This document shows, in pieces, positions 15,762 to 24,752 of a DNA stretch of 64,000 nucleotides. A model generated the notes under the pieces. The model had not been told where the DNA came from. It did not search any database and saw nothing but the letters and a program-made list of their open reading frames with translations. Made by a program: the position numbers and the translations under genes. Each line of letters starts with the position of its first letter. Position 1 is the first letter of the stretch. The stretch comes from Marinoscillum luteum (GTDB lineage Bacteria; Bacteroidota; Bacteroidia; Cytophagales; Cyclobacteriaceae). The stretch lies in assembly GCF_044005705.1 (NCBI RefSeq), contig NZ_JBIPKE010000014.1, positions 62,001-126,000 on the forward strand. Direction: 5' to 3'.

Positions 15762-16505
15762 ATGAGAAATACCTCATGCATAAAATTTGGAATTATTTCC
15801 ATTTTACTGCTCCTGACCAACCTTCCTTCAACAGCCCAATATTCAATCGACGGCCTTGATCTGAACCAAAATATCTATGCCTGGCATGACAAAGCTTTGG
15901 GAGTAGACAAAACCGGTATTTTGCTTGGTGAATATCAGGAAATTCAACGTCAGTCCAGAGAAACGAGCCAGTTTTTTGACGACAGTCAGTGGATCGCCAA
16001 CCGATTGAAATACCGTGGTGAGATATATGAAGGCATCTATCTGAGCTATGACATTGAATCCGACCTGCTGCTGATTCGCCACCCTACTAACTATAACTAT
16101 CATTCCCAGGCTATCAAGTTGATCCAGCAGGACGTGGAGTGGTTTGAGTACTCCGGTCATACGTTTCGTTACATTCATGAACCGGTCCTTCATTTTGGCG
16201 AAGGCTTTTTCGATGAGATGTACATGGGCGAGCATCTGCAGCTTTTTGCCAAACGCATTAAAATCACTGAGACCGATCGGGTCATCAGCTACGTGACTGC
16301 AGACAAATTCATCATCCAATACCTGGGGGAATATTACAGACTCAGGTCGAAACTGACAGTGATAAAATTGCTCAAGCCTTACAAAAAAGAAATAAGACAA
16401 TTCATCAAAGCCAACCAGATCAAAGCAAAGCCGGAATACGAATCGGATATGATTCAACTTATTTCCTTTTGCAACCAACTACTTAATGCACCCACCAACC
16501 AATGA
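15762..16505 (+). CDS. Exported protein of unknown function, first gene of a TonB-receptor operon
   Basis: The ORF opens at 15651, but ATG 15762 gives a proper signal peptide (MRNTSCIKFGIISILLLLTN, then STAQ), so this start is chosen; 247 residues. After the signal the protein has no motif I recognise. It is rich in Tyr, Phe and Ile with alternating hydrophobic patches (YHSQAIKLIQQDVEWFEYSG), and the C-terminal 70 residues are basic and helical (KLLKPYKKEIRQFIKANQIKA, residue run split by family naming only). The stop codon overlaps the ATG of the TonB-dependent receptor gene (ATGA), so the two are translationally coupled. That suggests a periplasmic or outer-membrane partner of the receptor. 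No function is assigned. Confidence 0.75.
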   Translation: MRNTSCIKFGIISILLLLTNLPSTAQYSIDGLDLNQNIYAWHDKALGVDKTGILLGEYQEIQRQSRETSQFFDDSQWIANRLKYRGEIYEGIYLSYDIESDLLLIRHPTNYNYHSQAIKLIQQDVEWFEYSGHTFRYIHEPVLHFGEGFFDEMYMGEHLQLFAKRIKITETDRVISYVTADKFIIQYLGEYYRLRSKLTVIKLLKPYKKEIRQFIKANQIKAKPEYESDMIQLISFCNQLLNAPTNQ

Positions 16506-19282
16506 AGTTTAGCACCATCCTGACTGGCATAATGTTCACCATGGCTTCATGGCAGGCGCTCTCCCAAGCCACAGGGCCGGTTGTCACCGGTGATTATTCA
16601 GACCGGCCATTGCAGGAAGTTTTTGAGGATGTAGAGCAGCAAAGCGGTTTGCAGTTCTTCTATCATCAGCCATGGGTGGACTCCGTGAAAGTCACGGCCG
16701 TCTTTCGCCAGACACCCATCAGCACTGCGCTTGCCACCATGTTGGAGGGCTCCACACTCAGTTTTCACCAGATCGACGGGCGAATCATTATTACCAACAA
16801 TGCGGTGGTCATTAATCAACCTACCATCCTTCAGTCTTTCAGTCAGTCGTCCGAAGTTTCTGGTGGCATCGCCAAAGGACTCGTTTTCGCCCGCGAATAT
16901 CAGGATCAGACCGATGACCAGTCTGATCTGGAAAACTACGTGTTTGAGATCGGCAATCGAAATAGCATGAAAACAAATGGCTCCTCTACCATCGCAGGGT
17001 ATGTAAAGAGCGCAGAAAATGGTGAGCCCGTGGTGGGTGCCCTTGTGTACCTCCCCGAACCCTTCACTGCTACCTCCTCGGATGAGAGTGGTTTTTACTC
17101 CCTCACTTTGCCCAACGGTAAACACAAGATCATGATACAATACGTGGGAATGAAAACCACCCAACGCAATGTGGTGCTGTTCTCCAGCGGAAAACTCAAC
17201 ATAGACATGGATGTAGACGTGATTGCTCTGCAAGAGGTGACCATTGAGTCTGACAGGGACATCAATGTAAAAAGTGTGCAGATGGGCGTCAATAAAATCA
17301 ATATTGAAGAAGTAAAGACCGTGCCCATCGTACTTGGGGAAAATGATATTTTGAAAATTGCCACCACCAAAGCCGGCGTGCAAACAGTGGGCGAGGGGGC
17401 CTCGGGATTTAATGTGCGCGGAGGCAAGGCTGATCAAAACCTCATCCTCATCAACGATGCGCCTGTTTACAATGCCTCACACTTCTTTGGTTTTTTCTCA
17501 GTTTTCAATTCGGATGCCATAGAAAACATGGAGCTCTACAAAAGTGGAATTCCCTCCAAATTCGGCGGTCGCCTGTCTTCAGTGTTCGACATACAGGCCA
17601 AGTCGGCCAGCAAAACAGAATTCAAAGGTCAGGGTGGCATCAGCCCCATCACCTCCAAGATGACGCTGGAGATCCCGCTGATCAAAGACAAAACAAGCCT
17701 GCTACTGGGAGGCCGCACCACCTACTCCAATTGGGTATTATCCAAAGTAAAAAGTGCCGGATTCAATGAGAACCGCGTGTCCTTTTATGACCTCATTACC
17801 CAGGTGGATCATCAAATAGACGATAAAAATGACCTGAGAATCTCGGCTTATGTGAGTCATGACAAGTTCAGGCTTTCTTCGGATACCCTGTTTTCTTTTT
17901 CCAACTTCTCCTTTGATAACATCAATGGGTCTGCCCGCTGGACCCATAAGTTTACCAATAACCTGGAGGGTGCATTTTCGGCTATTTATTCAGATTATCA
18001 CTACGACCTGCAGTATGACGAGTCGGCTCCCAATGCCTTCACCCAGAACTTTGGCATCAATGAAGCCACGGCCAAAGCAGATTTTGATTATTACATGGAG
18101 GAAAACCGCAAAATCACCTTTGGGGCATCTGTGAAAAGGTATGATGTAAACCCCGGACAAAAAATTCCCCTTGGTCAGGAGTCACTCATTCAGGGTCAGG
18201 AGGTAGCTCGTGAAAGGGGAATAGAAAGTGCGATTCATCTGGCCAGCGAAATAGAAATTAATGACTTCTCCATTTACGGGGGTATCCGGTATGTGATGTT
18301 TAATGCCGTGGGGCCCCAAAAGGTATATACTTATGAGTCCGGCCTGCCCAAAAACAGCGATACCGAAATAGACTCTGCGCAATATGGCCCCGGCGAAATC
18401 ATCAAGACCTATCATGGGCCAGAGTGGCGTTTCTCCGGAAGATACACCCTCAACAATGTGAGCTCTCTCAAACTGAGTCTGAGCCGCACCCGGCAATACA
18501 TTCATAGCTTGTCCAACTCAGCCTCACTATCGCCCACAGACACCTGGAGGCTTTCCAGTGAGCACATAGCACCACAGACCGCCGATCAGGTGGCACTGGG
18601 TTACTATCGAAACATGTTTAGAAACCGAGTGGAAATTTCCATAGAAGGTTACTACAGGCTGCTACAAAATCTGGTAGACTTCAAGACGGGCTCTACTTAT
18701 TTACTCAATCAAAAAATAGAACGGGAAGTGCTGCAGGGACCTGGAAAATCGTATGGCATTGAGTTTTCCCTTACCAAATCGGGCCGACTCAATGGCTGGC
18801 TCAACTATGCCTATGCCCGAACTTTCATCAAACTCGATGGGAACTTTCAGGAAGAGATCGTCAATGATGGAAAATTCTTTCCAACCGGATATGACAAGCC
18901 GCACACCATCAATCTGGTGGCTAATTACAAGCTCACGCGAAGGTTTAGTTTCTCACTAAACACCACCTACAACACCGGTAGGCCGGTCACATTTCCCGTG
19001 GCAGCCTTTGACTTCAAAGGGTCACAAAACATTCACTTCTCAGACAGAAATGCTTTCAGAATTCCTGACTATTTCAGAATAGACCTGGGGATCAACCTGG
19101 AAGGAAACCACAAAATTCAAAAACTATCACACTCCTTCTGGTCATTATCCATCTACAACCTTACCGGACGAGACAATCCCTTTTCGGTATTCTTTGATGT
19201 GAAAAACGGACAAATACAGGGCTCACAGCTCATTGTCTTTGGAAACCCCATCCCAACACTCTCATATAATTTTAAGTTTTGA
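16502..19282 (+). CDS. TonB-dependent outer-membrane receptor with N-terminal STN domain
   Basis: 926 residues. Signal peptide to about residue 22, then an STN (secretin/TonB short N-terminal) domain, residues about 28-100 (PLQEVFEDVEQQSGLQFFY, LSFHQIDGRIIITN). A carboxypeptidase-regulatory-like beta-sandwich follows (AGYVKSAENGEPVVGALVYL to about 245). The plug is about 265-370 (GFNVRGGKADQNLILINDAP, GIPSKFGGRLSSVFDI). The rest is a 22-strand barrel ending in Phe. Such receptors import ligands across the outer membrane with TonB energy. An STN domain often signals to an anti-sigma factor, but no sigma/FecR pair is present nearby. Next come DUF4249 and an alpha-2-macroglobulin-like protein, a common Bacteroidota arrangement whose substrate is usually unknown. 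Confidence 0.9.
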   Translation: MKFSTILTGIMFTMASWQALSQATGPVVTGDYSDRPLQEVFEDVEQQSGLQFFYHQPWVDSVKVTAVFRQTPISTALATMLEGSTLSFHQIDGRIIITNNAVVINQPTILQSFSQSSEVSGGIAKGLVFAREYQDQTDDQSDLENYVFEIGNRNSMKTNGSSTIAGYVKSAENGEPVVGALVYLPEPFTATSSDESGFYSLTLPNGKHKIMIQYVGMKTTQRNVVLFSSGKLNIDMDVDVIALQEVTIESDRDINVKSVQMGVNKINIEEVKTVPIVLGENDILKIATTKAGVQTVGEGASGFNVRGGKADQNLILINDAPVYNASHFFGFFSVFNSDAIENMELYKSGIPSKFGGRLSSVFDIQAKSASKTEFKGQGGISPITSKMTLEIPLIKDKTSLLLGGRTTYSNWVLSKVKSAGFNENRVSFYDLITQVDHQIDDKNDLRISAYVSHDKFRLSSDTLFSFSNFSFDNINGSARWTHKFTNNLEGAFSAIYSDYHYDLQYDESAPNAFTQNFGINEATAKADFDYYMEENRKITFGASVKRYDVNPGQKIPLGQESLIQGQEVARERGIESAIHLASEIEINDFSIYGGIRYVMFNAVGPQKVYTYESGLPKNSDTEIDSAQYGPGEIIKTYHGPEWRFSGRYTLNNVSSLKLSLSRTRQYIHSLSNSASLSPTDTWRLSSEHIAPQTADQVALGYYRNMFRNRVEISIEGYYRLLQNLVDFKTGSTYLLNQKIEREVLQGPGKSYGIEFSLTKSGRLNGWLNYAYARTFIKLDGNFQEEIVNDGKFFPTGYDKPHTINLVANYKLTRRFSFSLNTTYNTGRPVTFPVAAFDFKGSQNIHFSDRNAFRIPDYFRIDLGINLEGNHKIQKLSHSFWSLSIYNLTGRDNPFSVFFDVKNGQIQGSQLIVFGNPIPTLSYNFKF

Positions 19283-19287
19283 GCCGA

Positions 19288-20460
19288 ATGAAAAAACAAT
19301 ACCTCATATTGCTGTTGACCCTTGGCTCTGTGGTGGCGTGCGTAAAACCCTATGACTTTGATCCACTCTCCTATGAGAAGGTGCTGGTGATAGACGGTGC
19401 AGTGACCAACGAACCAGGTCCCTATGAAGTCAGCATTACCTATACTTTTCCATTGGAGGAGACCTCTGCAGAGACAGTGGCTGACGCCCAGGTGTGGGTA
19501 ATGGATGGCGCCGGACTCAGAACAGACTTCAGCCCGTCAGAGTCGGGAGTGTACACTTCACCTCCTGCATTTCGTGGGGTGGTGGGCAATCGCTATAGTC
19601 TCTTTGTGGAGATGCCCGATGGCTCCCTCTATACCTCCGATGAGCAGTTGCTCAAGGCTTCGCCTGAGATAGACAGTATTTATGGAAAATATGCCCAACT
19701 GCCCAATGACGCTGACGAGCAGAATGTGGGAGGCATTCAGTTTTTCATAGACTCCCATGATGATACCGGAGAAACCAGGCATTATCGATATGAATGGGAA
19801 GAAGCTTATAAAATACAGGTACCATACCCGGCTCATTATGAGGTGGTGGTTTCGGATACCGATACGGTCATCGTGCCTCTGGATACCCCAAAGGGGATTT
19901 GCTACCAGGAGTATTATTCCAACTCGCTTATTTATGGTACCTCGGTTGGCTCCAGTGAAAATCGCATGGCTGAGTTTCCGGTGCGCTTCGTCAGCGAAAA
20001 ACTCCCCCATCTACGCACCCGCTATGCGCTCCTGGTCAAGCAATACGCCATTTCGGAATCAGCCTATCTATTCTATAAGCGGCTGAGGGAAAACAATGAA
20101 TCCGGCGGTTCGCTTTTTGACAAACAAACCGGATCCATCTTCGGAAATATTCATGCTGTAGACAATGCCGAGGAGTCCGTTCTGGGATATTTTGAGGTAT
20201 CGGGAGTTTCCAGCAAACGGAGGTTTTTCTACAACCGTGACCTGGATGAGCGGTTGAGGGCGGGCCATTTCCCCTATAGCTGCCTCTACACCGAGCGCAT
20301 TTCCACAGTACCAGACAGTGCCTATTATTACCTTCAGTTATACGACGGTAACATTTACGCCCTTTACACATTTCCCCCTTCAGTAGATATTTACTCCAGG
20401 GGCTGTACAGATTGTTCATTCTACGCCGAGGTGATCCCTCCCGACTATTGGGTAAACTAG
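19288..20460 (+). CDS. DUF4249 lipoprotein, partner of the TonB-dependent receptor
   Basis: The ORF can be opened at a TTG (19279) overlapping the receptor stop, but ATG 19288 gives MKKQYLILLLTLGSVVAC with a lipobox cysteine at residue 18, so that start is used; 390 residues. The mature part begins KPYDFDPLSYEKVLVIDGAV, followed by VSITYTFPL and later LYTSDEQLL, the pattern of DUF4249 (an IDG-x-I/V, beta-sandwich start). DUF4249 proteins are surface- or periplasm-facing lipoproteins encoded directly after TonB receptors in Bacteroidota. A role as ligand-binding partner, like SusD for SusC, is inference. The C-terminal part has two cysteines (RGCTDCSFYAEVIPP). Confidence 0.85.
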   Translation: MKKQYLILLLTLGSVVACVKPYDFDPLSYEKVLVIDGAVTNEPGPYEVSITYTFPLEETSAETVADAQVWVMDGAGLRTDFSPSESGVYTSPPAFRGVVGNRYSLFVEMPDGSLYTSDEQLLKASPEIDSIYGKYAQLPNDADEQNVGGIQFFIDSHDDTGETRHYRYEWEEAYKIQVPYPAHYEVVVSDTDTVIVPLDTPKGICYQEYYSNSLIYGTSVGSSENRMAEFPVRFVSEKLPHLRTRYALLVKQYAISESAYLFYKRLRENNESGGSLFDKQTGSIFGNIHAVDNAEESVLGYFEVSGVSSKRRFFYNRDLDERLRAGHFPYSCLYTERISTVPDSAYYYLQLYDGNIYALYTFPPSVDIYSRGCTDCSFYAEVIPPDYWVN

Positions 20461-20462
20461 TA

Positions 20463-22706
20463 ATGATAAAAAAGATCCTTTCCATAGCAGCCATCATACT
20501 CATCATCTTCACGGTCACAGGTCAACACCTCGACGTTCGGGAGGAGGTTTACTTACAAACCAACAGTGCCTTTATACTTACCGGAGAAACACTGTACTTC
20601 TCGGCCTTTGTCCGCAGTGCCGATACCGGCCAGCCTTCCCCGCTTAGCAGTATCCTATATGTAGAGCTGATAGGATCCGACGGAAAACCTGTATTTCAAA
20701 AGAAAATTCATTTGACCAAAGGACGGGGAAACGGTACTTTCTTCCTTTCCTCGTTAGTGTCTTCAGGGCGATATCAGCTGCTGGCCTATACCCGGTGGAT
20801 GAAAAATTTTCAGGATTATTTTCAGACACCCATTACGGTGATCAATCCCTTCGAGGAATATCCTCAACCAGCGCAAAATGAGGAATTGTCCGTTTCCTTT
20901 TACCCTGAAGGTGGCGTGATAGTCGCCGGACACGAAAATGACCTGGTGATGAAAATTGATCAAGGCAACCCAGCAGGCATCGGTGGACGGGTTGTCAGCG
21001 CATCCGGCGAAAAGATCGCCGATATCCCTGCCTCCCAAATGGGGTTGAGCCGCTTTACCATCCCAGTGAAAGAGGGCGAGTCCCATCAGGCCATATTAGA
21101 GGATCAGGCGGGTAATTTTCATTTTTTTGACCTGCCAAAAGTGACTTCCGATGGAGCGACCATCCAGATAAGGGACGCTGGCCATAGCTATGGCATCACG
21201 CCTATAGGGCCCTCCAGCCCAGGCATCTTAACCCTCTCCATATATGATGGCCAAAACGCCGTTTTCCAACAACCTGCAGAAATGAATGCACGCATTTCAC
21301 TGCCCAAAACCAAACTCATGGCAGGTACCTATCTGGTCACGTTGACCAGTGGTACAGGTGATCAATTGGCCTCACGGCTCCTATGGCATCCGGGTAGCTT
21401 GCGTGAGCAAAGGAGTGAGGGTATGGCCGCTTACCATACCCGATCCCCAGTGACCATTCCGCTCGAGTTTGACCATGGGGCGGATGTATCCGTCTCAGTA
21501 AGAAGAATGGAAATAGGCCATCAGCCCACCTCTGCCATCCATCAGGCCCTGTTTGGCAGAATCAACAAGTCCTGGAATCTTTCTGTTCAGGAAACTTCCG
21601 ACTGGAAAACGATGGACAATAGCCTCATGGCGAGCGAATGGAAAGGGCCGAAAACCGAAATGCCGAAAACCGTAAAATGGTTACCTGAACTCCGTGGTGA
21701 GTTGATAGAGGGAGCACTGAATTATGAAGCGCCATCGGAAGACAAACCACCTTTCGTGGCACTGAGCATCAGTGGAGATGATTATCAGCTGCAAACCGCC
21801 CAGGTAGATGAGCACGGTCACTTTCAGCTTTTGATCAATCCTGCAGAGGGGCCCCGCGAGGCATACATCAGTGTACTGGGCTCTACCAATGAGGTTTCCT
21901 TTCAGCTGGAAGGCCAGTTTCTCCAGATTTATCCTCCTTTCGATTATTCTTTACCCTATTTAGATTCCTCACAGGTCTCCGCTTTGGTTGAGCGCAGTGT
22001 GAGAAACCAGATTGAAAATGCCTACTATGAACTGAAAAAAGACAGCATTGTCCCACAGACTTACTGGAATCCTCAGTTTGACTATGACATAAGCTATGTA
22101 CTGGATGATTACAACAGGTTTCCGGAGCTCCACGAGCACTTTATAGAGTTCATCCCTGAGGTGATGGCCAGAAAAAACAAAACACGATCAAAGATCAAAG
22201 TGCTTACTAAATATGTAACACCGGGTTCATTAGATCCACTTCTGCTCATAGATGGAGTGCCCACCACGGCGGAAGAAATACTGGACTTCAGCCCTTACAA
22301 AATTGAAAGCATTGGGATTATCAACAATAGAGTATTTGTGGGGCCACTCGTGGCAGATGGCATCGTTTCTTTTCACACTTTCGAAAGAAACCTCCATGGC
22401 TACAAGCCCGGGCCCAATAGTTTGAATATTCAATACAAAGGGCTCGATCCGGTTCAGGAATTCAGCTTCCCGTCTTACGAAGATGCCGACCAGCGACTGG
22501 CCAGAATCCCGGACTACAGGCAGCAGTTATTCTGGAACCCCTCACTTACTGTTGGTGAAAATGGAACAAAAGAACTTGAATTTTATACCGGTGACACTGC
22601 CGGCACTTTTGAGGTCTCTATTGATGGCTATGACAAAAATGGATCACCAATCAGTATCAGGCGATATTTCAAGGTGCAATCCACTAATCCGCCAGCTTCA
22701 AATTGA
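20463..22706 (+). CDS. Large exported alpha-2-macroglobulin-like (MG2) protein of the TonB operon
   Basis: The ORF opens at 20412 inside the previous gene, but ATG 20463, two bases after the DUF4249 stop, gives a signal peptide (MIKKILSIAAIILIIFTVTGQ); 747 residues. Residues about 22-130 are an MG2-like beta-sandwich (EEVYLQTNSAFILTGETLYF, SRGRYQLLAYTRWMKN-like segment). The C-terminus reads WNPSLTVGENGTKELEFYTGDTAG and ends FEVSIDGYDKNG, the pattern of Bacteroidota macroglobulin-like proteins encoded with TonB receptors. A TonB-plug-like stretch lies in between (LLLIDGVPTTAEEILDFSPYKI-type). The role is unknown; a periplasmic or surface accessory for ligand capture is inference. Its last 23 bases overlap the convergent gene at 22684. 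Confidence 0.75.
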   Translation: MIKKILSIAAIILIIFTVTGQHLDVREEVYLQTNSAFILTGETLYFSAFVRSADTGQPSPLSSILYVELIGSDGKPVFQKKIHLTKGRGNGTFFLSSLVSSGRYQLLAYTRWMKNFQDYFQTPITVINPFEEYPQPAQNEELSVSFYPEGGVIVAGHENDLVMKIDQGNPAGIGGRVVSASGEKIADIPASQMGLSRFTIPVKEGESHQAILEDQAGNFHFFDLPKVTSDGATIQIRDAGHSYGITPIGPSSPGILTLSIYDGQNAVFQQPAEMNARISLPKTKLMAGTYLVTLTSGTGDQLASRLLWHPGSLREQRSEGMAAYHTRSPVTIPLEFDHGADVSVSVRRMEIGHQPTSAIHQALFGRINKSWNLSVQETSDWKTMDNSLMASEWKGPKTEMPKTVKWLPELRGELIEGALNYEAPSEDKPPFVALSISGDDYQLQTAQVDEHGHFQLLINPAEGPREAYISVLGSTNEVSFQLEGQFLQIYPPFDYSLPYLDSSQVSALVERSVRNQIENAYYELKKDSIVPQTYWNPQFDYDISYVLDDYNRFPELHEHFIEFIPEVMARKNKTRSKIKVLTKYVTPGSLDPLLLIDGVPTTAEEILDFSPYKIESIGIINNRVFVGPLVADGIVSFHTFERNLHGYKPGPNSLNIQYKGLDPVQEFSFPSYEDADQRLARIPDYRQQLFWNPSLTVGENGTKELEFYTGDTAGTFEVSIDGYDKNGSPISIRRYFKVQSTNPPASN

Positions 22707-23061
22707 GGGAGAGATTTTCCGCATAGTCACAGTCACAATCGTCCGAACCAATGGTCATTTTCTTGCCATCCACTGCCACGATCTGACGGATACCTTTCGA
22801 GTAAGTCACTGTGGCTGAGTAATATTTACCTGCCTGCAGATCATAGTAAACGGGCGACTCTGTCACCCACTCAGAGAAAAGGGTGTCTTGTTTTTCGATT
22901 TTTCCTTCGAAGATGGTCAGTAACACTTCCGGGTTTTCCTCATTGATGGTGAATCTTACTTTCAACTCCCCGAAAAAAGGTCCTGGATCGCAGGCGCAAT
23001 CATCGCAATGAATGCACATTGCCACCAAAACAAATACCGGGATCAATAGCAGCTTTCTCAT
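22684..23061 (-). CDS. Small Cys-rich exported protein, unknown function
   Basis: 125 residues. MRKLLLIPVFVLVAMCIHC is a signal peptide; the VAMC site is an imperfect lipobox, so lipidation is uncertain. Just after it comes a cluster of four cysteines and acidic residues (CIHCDDCACDPG), and near the end another DDCDCDY. The rest reads like a single beta-sandwich domain (LKVRFTINEENPEVLLTIFEG, YYDLQAGKYYSATVTY). The paired Cys/Asp clusters could bind metal or form disulfides. Its start overlaps the stop of the 193-residue gene by one base, and its 3' end overlaps the convergent MG2 gene. No family recognised. Confidence 0.7.
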   Translation of the reverse strand: MRKLLLIPVFVLVAMCIHCDDCACDPGPFFGELKVRFTINEENPEVLLTIFEGKIEKQDTLFSEWVTESPVYYDLQAGKYYSATVTYSKGIRQIVAVDGKKMTIGSDDCDCDYAENLSLNLKLAD

Positions 23062-23642
23062 TAGTTTCTGGTTATGAATCCTCCAAATGAAAGAAAAACC
23101 CTATGCCTATCCACCTTGCTGGTTTTGGTATCAAAATAGGAATACCCCAACTTCAGAAATGCAGAGTCTCCCACTTTTCTGAAAAGCCCAAATCTGGGAA
23201 TAGCCACCCAACCATTTGGTGGCTTCCTTTCGGTACCACCGTACACTCCCCAGGTATACACCCCATTGAGCTGGGCAAAAGCGCCCAGGTCCGCTACTTC
23301 GAAATGCTGAACGTACTCAGCGCCCAGCCCAAGGAAATAACGCTCTTCAGGATATTGATAAAACACATTATTTCCGCGGTATTCCAGAGTCTTTTTTCTG
23401 AATGGGCGAGCGTCAAAAGTGGTGAAGAGGTTTAGGTTTCTGGACTTGTTCATAATACCTACCTCCAGCCCCAATGCCGCATCTTCCATGTTCAGGTCAC
23501 TCCTCAATCCCAGATAAAAAGCTGGTTTCAGACCAAATACCTCGTCATAGCGGTCTTCCACCACCACCTCCTGGGCAGCAGCAGTCAGGAACCAAAAGCC
23601 AATGAATGTGTTAATGATCAGGCGCACAGCGTGTGAGGTCAA
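23061..23642 (-). CDS. Exported outer-membrane beta-barrel-like protein
   Basis: 193 residues with a signal peptide (LIINTFIGFWFLTAAAQ). The mature chain alternates polar and aromatic residues in short strands: AFYLGLRSDLNMEDAALGLEVGIM, FFLGLGAEYVQHFE-like and FGLFRKVGDSAFLKLGYSYFDT (each under 25 residues, given only in part), ending FLSFGGFITRN. This is the look of a small eight-stranded outer-membrane barrel. It is the first gene of a pair with the Cys-rich protein downstream (TAATG overlap). A minus-strand -7 element TAGCTTTG at 23685-23678 lies 36 bases upstream. Function unknown. Confidence 0.65.
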   Translation of the reverse strand: MTSHAVRLIINTFIGFWFLTAAAQEVVVEDRYDEVFGLKPAFYLGLRSDLNMEDAALGLEVGIMNKSRNLNLFTTFDARPFRKKTLEYRGNNVFYQYPEERYFLGLGAEYVQHFEVADLGAFAQLNGVYTWGVYGGTERKPPNGWVAIPRFGLFRKVGDSAFLKLGYSYFDTKTSKVDRHRVFLSFGGFITRN

Positions 23643-23677
23643 ATGTTAGTGAATTTAACAACAAACACAATCTATGC

Positions 23678-23685
23678 CAAAGCTA
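23678..23685 (-). promoter_or_regulatory. Bacteroidota -7 element (TAGCTTTG) for the minus-strand pair
   Basis: Exact TAnnTTTG on the minus strand, 36 bases before the ATG at 23642. No clear TTG -33 element was seen at the usual spacing. It lies only 11 bases from the plus-strand element of rlmN, so polymerases at the two sites would exclude each other. Confidence 0.45.
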
Positions 23686-23696
23686 ATTTCTTATCG

Positions 23697-23704
23697 TAAC
23701 TTTG
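23697..23704 (+). promoter_or_regulatory. Bacteroidota -7 element (TAACTTTG) abutting the rlmN start
   Basis: Exact TAnnTTTG ending two bases before the first ATG (23706). Transcription normally starts a few bases past the final G, which would place +1 at or next to the second ATG (23709). The rlmN message would then be leaderless or begin at an internal codon. Confidence 0.5.
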
Positions 23705-23705
23705 C

Positions 23706-24752
23706 ATGATGGAGAAGAAGGATATCAGAAAGATGAGCCTGCAACAGATCAAAGACTACTTTGCTTCTGTGGATGAAAAAGCATTCAGGGCTGTACAGGT
23801 CTGGGAGTGGCTCTGGCAGAAGTCTGCGCGATCTTTTGAGGAAATGACGAATCTCTCCAAAGGGCTTCGCGAAAAGCTGGAAAGTGAATTTGTTCTTCGG
23901 CCTATCAGCATTGCCACTTCGCAAAAGTCAAACGATGGCACCATCAAATCGGCATTCAAACTCTATGACAATGAGTTGATAGAAGGGGTGCTGATCCCCG
24001 CAGATGACCGCATGACCGCCTGCGTATCCTCACAGGTGGGTTGCTCGCTGAGCTGCAAATTTTGTGCGACTGGCTATATGGATCGCAAAAGAAACCTGGA
24101 CCCGGGAGAGATCTATGATCAGGTAGTGGCCATCGACGCGCAGGCTAAGAAAGATTTTAATCTCCCCCTTTCCAATATCGTTTTTATGGGAATGGGCGAA
24201 CCCCTCCTCAACTATGCCAATGTGCTCGAAGGGATCAACCGAATCACTGCTGAGGATGGGCTGAACATGTCACCCAAACGCATCACGGTCTCTACGGCGG
24301 GAATTGCCAAGATGATCAAAAAGTTGGCCGACGATGAGGTACGATTCAACCTGGCCCTGTCATTGCACGCAGCAGATGACAAGAAAAGGAACCAGATCAT
24401 GCCGATCAACGAAAGTAATACCCTGGAAGCATTGCGGGAGGCGCTGATGTATTTCTACCAAAAAACTCAAAACAAAATTACGTTTGAGTACATCCTGTTT
24501 TACAACTTCAATGATACCCTGGAGGATGCAGAAAACCTACTGAAATTTGCCCGTCAGATTCCTTCTAAAATCAACATCATCGAATACAACCCCATTTCGG
24601 AAGCCAACTTTAAGAATACTGAGGAGGACCGGTTGGAGAAGTTTGCCAACTACCTGAAGAAAAACAAAGTGACTGTAAACATCCGAAGGAGTCGTGGTAA
24701 AGATATAGACGCGGCATGCGGTCAGCTAGCCAATAAAAATAAAGCAGCATAA
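23706..24752 (+). CDS. rlmN: 23S rRNA (A2503-C2) / tRNA (A37-C2) methyltransferase RlmN
   Basis: 348 residues, normal for RlmN, a cytoplasmic radical-SAM enzyme that methylates C2 of A2503 in 23S rRNA and A37 in some tRNAs. The radical-SAM cluster motif CSLSCKFC supplies Cys113, Cys117 and Cys120. Next come GEIYDQV, NIVFMGMGEPLLNY and SLHAADD, and the catalytic second cysteine lies in AACGQL (Cys338). Three starts are possible: 23706, 23709 and 23733. The -7 element ending at 23704 favours 23709 (MEKKDIRKMSLQQIK). The stop codon abuts that of the convergent membrane lipoprotein gene with no gap. Confidence 0.95.
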   Translation: MMEKKDIRKMSLQQIKDYFASVDEKAFRAVQVWEWLWQKSARSFEEMTNLSKGLREKLESEFVLRPISIATSQKSNDGTIKSAFKLYDNELIEGVLIPADDRMTACVSSQVGCSLSCKFCATGYMDRKRNLDPGEIYDQVVAIDAQAKKDFNLPLSNIVFMGMGEPLLNYANVLEGINRITAEDGLNMSPKRITVSTAGIAKMIKKLADDEVRFNLALSLHAADDKKRNQIMPINESNTLEALREALMYFYQKTQNKITFEYILFYNFNDTLEDAENLLKFARQIPSKINIIEYNPISEANFKNTEEDRLEKFANYLKKNKVTVNIRRSRGKDIDAACGQLANKNKAA

